From: a bacterium
GTDB taxonomy: Bacteria; Zhuqueibacterota; Zhuqueibacteria; Residuimicrobiales; Residuimicrobiaceae
Length of the DNA stretch: 10,095 nucleotides
Direction: 5' to 3'
Assembly: GCA_012523655.1 (NCBI GenBank)
Contig: JAAYTV010000402.1
Coordinates: 1-10,095, forward strand
Shown here: positions 6,529-10,095 of the stretch, piece after piece
Layout: every line of letters begins with the position of its first letter
Numbering within the stretch: position 1 is the stretch's first letter
Position numbers and translations under genes: made by a program
Notes under the pieces: generated by a model
The model's input: only the letters and a program-made list of their open reading frames with translations
Databases searched by the model: none
What the model was told of the DNA's origin: nothing

Positions 6529-7074
6529 ATGACAAGTTTGGGATTGATTGAGCTGAACAGCATCGCCGCAGGATTTTCCATCTGCGATACGCTGCTGAAA
6601 ACCGCGGATGTGGAACTGGTTCTCAACCGGACCATCTGTTCCGGGAAATATATGATCATTGTGAACGGCTCAGTGGCAGCCGTGCAGGCGAGCATTGCCG
6701 CGGGTCTGCAACAGTGGCCTGAGGCGGTGATCGATTCCATGGTCATCGCCAACGTGCACCCCTCGGTGCTGCCGGCATTGGCCGGCTCCCATGAAGGAGC
6801 ACAAACCGGCAGTTTGGGCGTGATCGAGTCCTTTTCCGTCGCCTCCCTGCTGGAGGCGGCTGATGCTGCGGCCAAAGCGGCGGCTGTGACTCTGCTGGAG
6901 ATCCGCTTGGCCATGGCGCTGGGCGGCAAGGCTTTTGTAACGTTGACCGGGCAGGTCTCTGCGGTACGGGCTGCAGTGGAAGCCGGCGCTGCGGTGGTGG
7001 CGGAAAAGGGATTGCTGGTGAACAAGGTCGTTATCCCCGCTCCGGCACAACAATTGTATCAAAACTACATTTAA
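6529..7074 (+). CDS. pduT: PduT-like BMC-T trimeric shell protein with Fe-S pore cysteine
   Basis: This 181-residue protein has two fused BMC domains (PF00936): residues about 3-85, starting LGLIELNSIAAGF, and about 95-175, starting SLGVIESFSVASLLEA. Trimers of such proteins form pseudohexameric shell tiles. It follows Salmonella PduT closely, including TICSGKYM around C37. In PduT the equivalent Cys38 from three subunits holds a [4Fe-4S] cluster in the central pore. The end, EKGLLVNKVVIPAPAQ, is also PduT-like. The gene lies 54 bases after pduS, fitting a pair in which PduS passes electrons to the pore cluster and so across the shell. The ribosome site is weak (GGGAAA, about 13 bases upstream). 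Cluster binding is inferred from the cysteine alone. Confidence 0.93.
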   Translation: MTSLGLIELNSIAAGFSICDTLLKTADVELVLNRTICSGKYMIIVNGSVAAVQASIAAGLQQWPEAVIDSMVIANVHPSVLPALAGSHEGAQTGSLGVIESFSVASLLEAADAAAKAAAVTLLEIRLAMALGGKAFVTLTGQVSAVRAAVEAGAAVVAEKGLLVNKVVIPAPAQQLYQNYI

Positions 7075-7095
7075 CCTATCGGGAAGGTTTTCAAT

Positions 7096-7767
7096 ATGGT
7101 TTTAGAGCAGGACGAACTGGCCAAACAGGTTGAAAAGATCGTCCGTGAGGTGGTCGATTCGGTGTTGCAGGAGCAGGATCCGATGCGCATCCCCATCGGT
7201 ATTTCCGCCCGTCACCTGCACATCACCCAGGAGCATCTGGAAAAACTCTTTGGATCCGGTGCCCGGTTGACCAAATTGAAAGATCTGCCGCAGCCCGGAG
7301 AGTTCGCCGCCAACGAGACGGTCACGGTAGTCGGGCCTAACCGGCGGGTGTTTGAAAAGGTGCGCATTCTGGGGGATATCCGCAAAGCGACGCAGTTGGA
7401 ACTGGCGTATTCCGACGGCATTTATTTGGGCATGAAGCTGCCGCATCGCATGTCCGGCAATACGCAGGGCTCAGCGCCGTTCACCATCGTCGGTCCCAAG
7501 GGCGCCCTGTATTTGGAAGAAGGCGCCATCCGCGCCATGCGTCATATTCACATGAATCCAGAGACCGCGCAAAACTTCGGCGTCCGCCACGGCGACCTGG
7601 TGAGCATCCGCACGGTGGGCGAAATGAGCGTGACTTTTAACAAGGTGGCCATCCGCGTTGGAGAAAAGCTGAATCTGTACATGCACATCGATACGGATGA
7701 GGCCAATGCCGCGGGCATGACCGCAGAAAATTCCTATGGCATTTTGATCAAAGAAGGGAGCAAATAG
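7096..7767 (+). CDS. pduL: PduL-type phosphate acyltransferase with N-terminal encapsulation helix
   Basis: This 223-residue enzyme converts an acyl-CoA and phosphate to acyl-phosphate and CoA, regenerating CoA inside the microcompartment and feeding ATP synthesis by a kinase. Two PduL domains (PF06130) follow a 25-residue leader. The zinc-binding histidines fit the family: H40 and H42 in SARHLHIT, H150 and H152 in MRHIHMNPE, and H197 in LYMHIDTDEANAAG. R96 in GDIRKATQ fits the phosphate-binding arginine. The leader DELAKQVEKIVREVVDSVL is a charged amphipathic helix typical of PduL encapsulation peptides, marking this as the microcompartment form and not a free cytosolic one. GGAAGG at 7082-7087 supports the ATG. 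In a rhamnose pathway the substrate would be lactyl-CoA or propionyl-CoA; the sequence does not decide which. Confidence 0.96.
   Translation: MVLEQDELAKQVEKIVREVVDSVLQEQDPMRIPIGISARHLHITQEHLEKLFGSGARLTKLKDLPQPGEFAANETVTVVGPNRRVFEKVRILGDIRKATQLELAYSDGIYLGMKLPHRMSGNTQGSAPFTIVGPKGALYLEEGAIRAMRHIHMNPETAQNFGVRHGDLVSIRTVGEMSVTFNKVAIRVGEKLNLYMHIDTDEANAAGMTAENSYGILIKEGSK
7111..7167 (+). other. Putative encapsulation peptide (PduL N-terminus)
   Basis: Residues 6-24 of PduL (QVEKIVREVVDSVL core) form an amphipathic helix ahead of the first catalytic domain. PduL proteins from microcompartments are known to carry such an N-terminal extension, which drives self-association and packaging. Similar helices occur on two other proteins of this operon. 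Confidence 0.65.
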
Positions 7768-7991
7768 TTCTTCCGCCTCCCCATTCGAGATCGCTGTGAT
7801 AGAAAAGCGGACGAAAGGCTGGATCCCTGTGGGCTCTATCCACAGCCGGTAAGCAAGGCTTTGGCGCCGCACCGGAGCAGAACCAGAGAATGCAAGATCT
7901 ATGGTCCGGGAGCCACGAAAAGCGGATACCTGATATTCAATGTATTTCAAGTTTACTCTAAAATCATTAACCGTGTGAAAGGAGTTGTACC
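7768..7991. other. 224-base gap between pduL and the BMC-H gene, with hairpins and possible leader RNA
   Basis: This is an unusually long spacer inside an otherwise compact operon. It contains a perfect 6-bp hairpin (CTGTGG 7827-7832 with CCACAG 7840-7845), and CCGGT 7846-7850 can pair with ACCGG 7871-7875 around a GGCGCC-containing loop. The last 60 bases turn AT-rich and end in a strong ribosome site. One plus-strand frame is open through the whole gap, but its translation is unlike any protein I recognise. It could hold a secondary promoter, an mRNA processing site that boosts the major shell protein, or a structured leader. I could not match it to a known riboswitch class. Confidence 0.4.
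7936..7964 (+). promoter_or_regulatory. Candidate internal promoter for the BMC-H gene
   Basis: TTCAAT (7936-7941) and TAAAAT (7959-7964) are separated by 17 bases in an AT-rich stretch 28 bases before the BMC-H start. The -10 matches five of six consensus bases and the -35 only three. A separate promoter would fit the need for many copies of the hexameric shell protein. Confidence 0.3.
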
Positions 7992-8276
7992 ATGGCACAA
8001 GAAGCGTTGGGCATGATCGAAACAAAAGGATTTGTCGGCGCCGTTGAGGCGGCTGATGCGATGGTGAAAGCGGCCAATGTCAAGATGATCGGCAAAGTGG
8101 CGATCGGCGGCGGTCTGGTCACCGTGCTGGTGCGCGGCGATGTGGGCGCGGTCAAAGCGGCTACGGATGCTGGCGCGGCGGCAGCGGAAAAAGTGGGCGA
8201 GCTGATCTCCGTTCATGTCATCCCCAGACCTCATCAGGACGTGGAGATGTTGCTGCCTGGCAGGTCCGACAAATAG
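7992..8276 (+). CDS. BMC-H hexameric shell protein (major facet protein)
   Basis: This 94-residue single BMC domain protein (PF00936) is of the PduA/EutM/CsoS1 type, whose hexamers tile the flat facets of the shell. Visible signatures are ALGMIETKGFVGAVEAADAM at residues 5-24, AMVKAANV with the conserved interface lysine K26, the pore loop VAIGGGLVTV (36-45), VRGDVGAVKAATDAG and the closing VHVIPRPHQDVE. The pore loop reads IGGG (38-41), small and uncharged, compatible with passage of small polar substrates. AAAGGAG at 7978-7984 is one of the strongest ribosome sites in the window, in keeping with high expression. It is the only BMC-H gene in the window; other paralogues may lie outside. The aldolase gene begins 15 bases downstream. 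Confidence 0.97.
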   Translation: MAQEALGMIETKGFVGAVEAADAMVKAANVKMIGKVAIGGGLVTVLVRGDVGAVKAATDAGAAAAEKVGELISVHVIPRPHQDVEMLLPGRSDK

Positions 8277-8279
8277 CGC

Positions 8280-8284
8280 GGAGG
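8280..8284 (+). promoter_or_regulatory. Ribosome-binding site deciding the GTG start of the aldolase
   Basis: GGAGG lies seven bases before GTG 8292 and just after the BMC-H stop. It fixes the aldolase start at this GTG instead of an internal ATG, which would remove the first helix of the conserved domain. Confidence 0.75.
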
Positions 8285-8291
8285 CGATATC

Positions 8292-9086
8292 GTGCAGAAC
8301 TCGATCCCTGCTTTAAAAAGAGATATCGTTGAAATCGGCCGCCGTGTTTACAACCGTGGTTTTGTTGCTTCCAATGACGGCAACATCAGCGTGCGGGTGG
8401 ATGAAAAACGCGTGTTGATTACTCCCACTGGAGTGAGCAAAGGCTTTATGAAAGTCGAGGATATCATCCTCGTCGATCATGATGGCAACGTTTTATCCGG
8501 CAATAAAAAGCCGTCGTCTGAAGTCTTTATGCATCTGCGGATGTACAAAGAACGGCCGGATGTGAACAGCGTGTGTCATGCACATCCGATTTATGCCACG
8601 GGCTTTGCCGTAGCGGGCATCCCCCTGGAGCAGTGCGTTCTGCCGGAGGTGGTGGTGGCCCTGGGCAGCATTCCGCTGATCGCCTATGGTACGCCGGGGA
8701 CTGCTGAATTTTTTGAGCCGGTCCTGCCGTACGTCAAGAATCACGATGCATTCCTGTTAGCCAACCACGGCGCCCTGACTATCGGCAAAGATCTGTTCAA
8801 CGCCTACCACAAGATGGAGACGCTGGAGCATTTTGCCCATATCGCGTTTGTGGCCATGCAGGTGGGCAGCGTGCATGTCCTCAACACGCAACAGGTGGAA
8901 AAGCTGTACGAACTGCGTAAACGCTTCGGCATCACAACCGCCGGGGAGTGCAAAACCTGCGAAACCGAAGGCACGTGCCAGATTCCGACCGTCGCCGGGA
9001 CAGCGCAGGCCGCCCCAGCTCTGTCCCCTGAAAAGGAGGCGATGATCGCGCAGGTCACCCGCGCTGTATTGAATCAATTAAAGTGA
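8292..9086 (+). CDS. Class II L-fuculose/L-rhamnulose-1-phosphate aldolase with C-terminal encapsulation helix
   Basis: A zinc-dependent class II aldolase (aldolase/adducin family, PF00596) expected to split a deoxyketose-1-phosphate into DHAP and L-lactaldehyde. It resembles FucA: SNDGNISVR (27-35), LITPTGVSKG (42-51), PSSEVFMH, SVCHAHPIYATGFA and LLANHGALTIG. Catalytic E77 and zinc ligands H96, H98 and H159 match FucA E73, H92, H94 and H155 at a constant offset of four. With rhamnose isomerase and rhamnulokinase beside it, the natural substrate is probably rhamnulose-1-phosphate; related BMC aldolases are reported to take both sugars. At 264 residues it is about 50 longer than FucA. The extra part holds ECKTCETEGTCQ (219-230), a Pro/Ala linker and a terminal helix (residues 246-264) like an encapsulation peptide. 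The GTG start is well supported by GGAGG at 8280-8284. Confidence 0.93.
   Translation: MQNSIPALKRDIVEIGRRVYNRGFVASNDGNISVRVDEKRVLITPTGVSKGFMKVEDIILVDHDGNVLSGNKKPSSEVFMHLRMYKERPDVNSVCHAHPIYATGFAVAGIPLEQCVLPEVVVALGSIPLIAYGTPGTAEFFEPVLPYVKNHDAFLLANHGALTIGKDLFNAYHKMETLEHFAHIAFVAMQVGSVHVLNTQQVEKLYELRKRFGITTAGECKTCETEGTCQIPTVAGTAQAAPALSPEKEAMIAQVTRAVLNQLK
9027..9083 (+). other. Putative encapsulation peptide (aldolase C-terminus)
   Basis: The last 19 residues of the aldolase (core MIAQVTRAVLNQLK) follow a Pro/Ala-rich linker and form an amphipathic helix with the same hydrophobic spacing and central R-x-V as the helices at the N-termini of PduL and the RpiB-like protein. This suggests that cleavage of the sugar phosphate takes place at or inside the shell. 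Confidence 0.6.
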
Positions 9087-9094
9087 TCGGCCGA

Positions 9095-9115
9095 GGCGTG
9101 GATCAATGCCACGCC
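9095..9115 (+). other. Perfect 7-bp hairpin after the aldolase gene
   Basis: GGCGTGG (9095-9101) and CCACGCC (9109-9115) form a perfect 7-bp GC-rich stem with a 7-base loop, starting 8 bases after the aldolase stop. No T-tract follows, so it is not a standard intrinsic terminator. It could protect the upstream message from 3' exonuclease or partly attenuate transcription into the kinase gene. Confidence 0.5.
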
Positions 9116-9198
9116 GCGCCCTCTCACGAGCGGCGGTATCGACCGTTGCACGGCGCAGCCGAACACGAGGGTACTGCTGAAAGAGATGAGGATGGAGC

Positions 9199-10095
9199 AT
9201 GGCAGATGCGAAATTTTTAGCTTTGGATTTTGGCGCCAGCAGCGGTCGGGCGATTCTCGCTACGGTGAATGAGACCATCGCCCTGCAAGAACTACATCGT
9301 TTCGGCAATCCGCAGATCAAGATGTTGAACCACTACTATTGGGATCTGGCGTTTCTTTTTAATGAGTTGAAAAAAGGATTGGCCGCCGCCGGCCGGGCCG
9401 GTCATCGCGACCTCCAGGCCATCGGCGTGGACACCTGGGGTGTCGATTTCGGTCTGGTCGGCAGGAATCATACGCTGTTGGGCAACCCGGTCACCTATCG
9501 CGACAGCCGCACGGAAGGCATGATGGAAGCGGCGTTCAACTTGCTGCCTCAGGAGGAGATTTATCGTCGGACCGGCATTCAATTCATGAGTTTCAACACC
9601 ATCTATCAGCTGCTGAGCATGGTGCAGGAACGCCATCCCCTGCTGGAAGCCGCTGAGCGGCTGTTGTTCATGCCCGATCTGTTCAATTATCTGATGACCG
9701 GTGAAATGACCTGTGAATATTCCATCGCCTCAACCTCGCAGCTGCTCAACGCCCGAACACGGAGTTGGGAATCCCTGCTGCTGAAAAAGCTGTCCATTCC
9801 GGAACATCTGTTTTTACCGATCCTCGAACCGGGTACGGTCATCGGCACCTTGACAGCGGACGTGCAGGCGGAGACCGATCTGCCGCCGGTGGATGTCATT
9901 GCCACCGCCGGACATGATACCGCCAGTGCGGTCGCTGCCGTGCCTGCCAAGGCCGGCCGCTGGGGCTACCTCAGCTCCGGCACATGGTCCTTGATCGGTG
10001 TGGAGATTGATGAGCCGATTATCGACGAGCACTCTTATGCCGCTGGCTTTACCAATGAAGGGGGCGTGCAGAACACCATTCGTTTTTTACGCAAC
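9199..10095 (+). CDS. rhaB: Rhamnulokinase, truncated by window end
   Basis: An FGGY-family sugar kinase that phosphorylates L-rhamnulose at C1 using ATP (EC 2.7.1.5). The first 299 residues are present; family members have about 480-490, so the C-terminus lies past the edge. Motifs: the N-terminal phosphate loop LALDFGASSGRAIL (7-20), GVDTWGVDFGLV (76-87), TYRDSRTEGM (99-108), MPDLFNYLMTGE (158-169), GHDTASAV (238-245) with D240 in the place of the catalytic base, LSSGTWSLIG (258-267) and TNEGG (285-289). The combination of DTWGVDFGL and GHDTASAV is typical of RhaB and distinguishes it from xylulose or glycerol kinases. GAGG at 9188-9191 supports the ATG at 9199. It supplies the substrate of the preceding aldolase. 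Confidence 0.94.
   Translation, partial: MADAKFLALDFGASSGRAILATVNETIALQELHRFGNPQIKMLNHYYWDLAFLFNELKKGLAAAGRAGHRDLQAIGVDTWGVDFGLVGRNHTLLGNPVTYRDSRTEGMMEAAFNLLPQEEIYRRTGIQFMSFNTIYQLLSMVQERHPLLEAAERLLFMPDLFNYLMTGEMTCEYSIASTSQLLNARTRSWESLLLKKLSIPEHLFLPILEPGTVIGTLTADVQAETDLPPVDVIATAGHDTASAVAAVPAKAGRWGYLSSGTWSLIGVEIDEPIIDEHSYAAGFTNEGGVQNTIRFLRN

Noticed and set aside
7768..7991. Cobalamin or cyclic-di-GMP riboswitch before the BMC-H gene
   Set aside because: Fragments such as GCCGGT and CCGGGAGCC recall riboswitch elements, but I could not assemble the conserved core of either class, so I leave it as an unassigned structured gap.
7471..8025. 184-residue minus-strand open frame covering the pduL end and the intergenic gap
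   Set aside because: Most of it is antisense to pduL. The part over the gap has no recognisable domain, and no ribosome site supports its start.
9095..9115. Intrinsic terminator after the aldolase
   Set aside because: The stem is good but no T-tract follows and the kinase continues the same pathway on the same strand.
1..10095. CRISPR array, tRNA/rRNA genes, insertion sequences or attachment sites
   Set aside because: I saw no regularly spaced direct repeats, no tRNA- or rRNA-like segments, no transposase or integrase and no flanking terminal repeats.

Overview
This window holds the front part of a bacterial microcompartment (BMC) operon that appears dedicated to L-rhamnose, and perhaps L-fucose. 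Everything from position 895 to the right edge is on the plus strand. At the left edge a minus-strand gene for a multipass membrane glycosyltransferase-like protein runs out of the window. The protein set resembles the aldolase-type microcompartments described from Planctomycetes/Verrucomicrobia (PVM type) and from fucose/rhamnose-fermenting Clostridia. The genes look like typical Gram-negative-style bacterial genes with Shine-Dalgarno sites, mixed ATG and GTG starts and moderately GC-rich coding DNA. I would guess an anaerobic polysaccharide degrader from an FCB-type or candidate phylum, but this is inference: no rRNA or marker gene is present.

Layout: (1) 1-713, minus strand, partial GT39/GT-C-like membrane protein. 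(2) 714-894, AT-rich divergent intergenic region. (3) 895-1935, uroporphyrinogen-decarboxylase-like (URO-D superfamily) protein. (4) 1936-2189, gap holding a probable promoter. (5) 2190-3458, L-rhamnose isomerase. (6) 3509-4379, three consecutive BMC-P (EutN/CcmL) vertex proteins joined by 4-base ATGA overlaps, and coupled in the same way to (7) a 237-residue protein with a degenerate RpiB/LacA-like C-terminal domain. (8) about 5137-6474, PduS-like flavin/iron-sulfur oxidoreductase. (9) 6529-7074, PduT-like BMC-T shell protein keeping the pore cysteine that binds an Fe-S cluster. (10) 7096-7767, PduL phosphotransacylase. (11) a 224-base gap with hairpins and a candidate promoter. (12) 7992-8276, BMC-H hexameric shell protein. 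(13) 8292-9086, class II sugar-phosphate aldolase. (14) 9087-9198, spacer with a perfect hairpin. (15) 9199 to the window end, rhamnulokinase, truncated by the edge.

Proposed pathway: rhamnose is isomerised (RhaA) and phosphorylated (RhaB) in the cytosol. Rhamnulose-1-phosphate is then cleaved by the class II aldolase to DHAP and L-lactaldehyde. The reactive aldehyde would be confined in a shell built from BMC-H, BMC-T and BMC-P and oxidised to an acyl-CoA by an aldehyde dehydrogenase not seen here. PduL would convert the acyl-CoA to an acyl-phosphate. The PduS/PduT pair offers an electron exit through the shell. Three proteins (the RpiB-like protein, PduL and the aldolase) carry similar short terminal amphipathic helices that look like encapsulation peptides, which marks them as probable cargo. 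No B12-dependent diol dehydratase, glycyl-radical enzyme, aldehyde dehydrogenase, acetate kinase or regulator lies inside the window.
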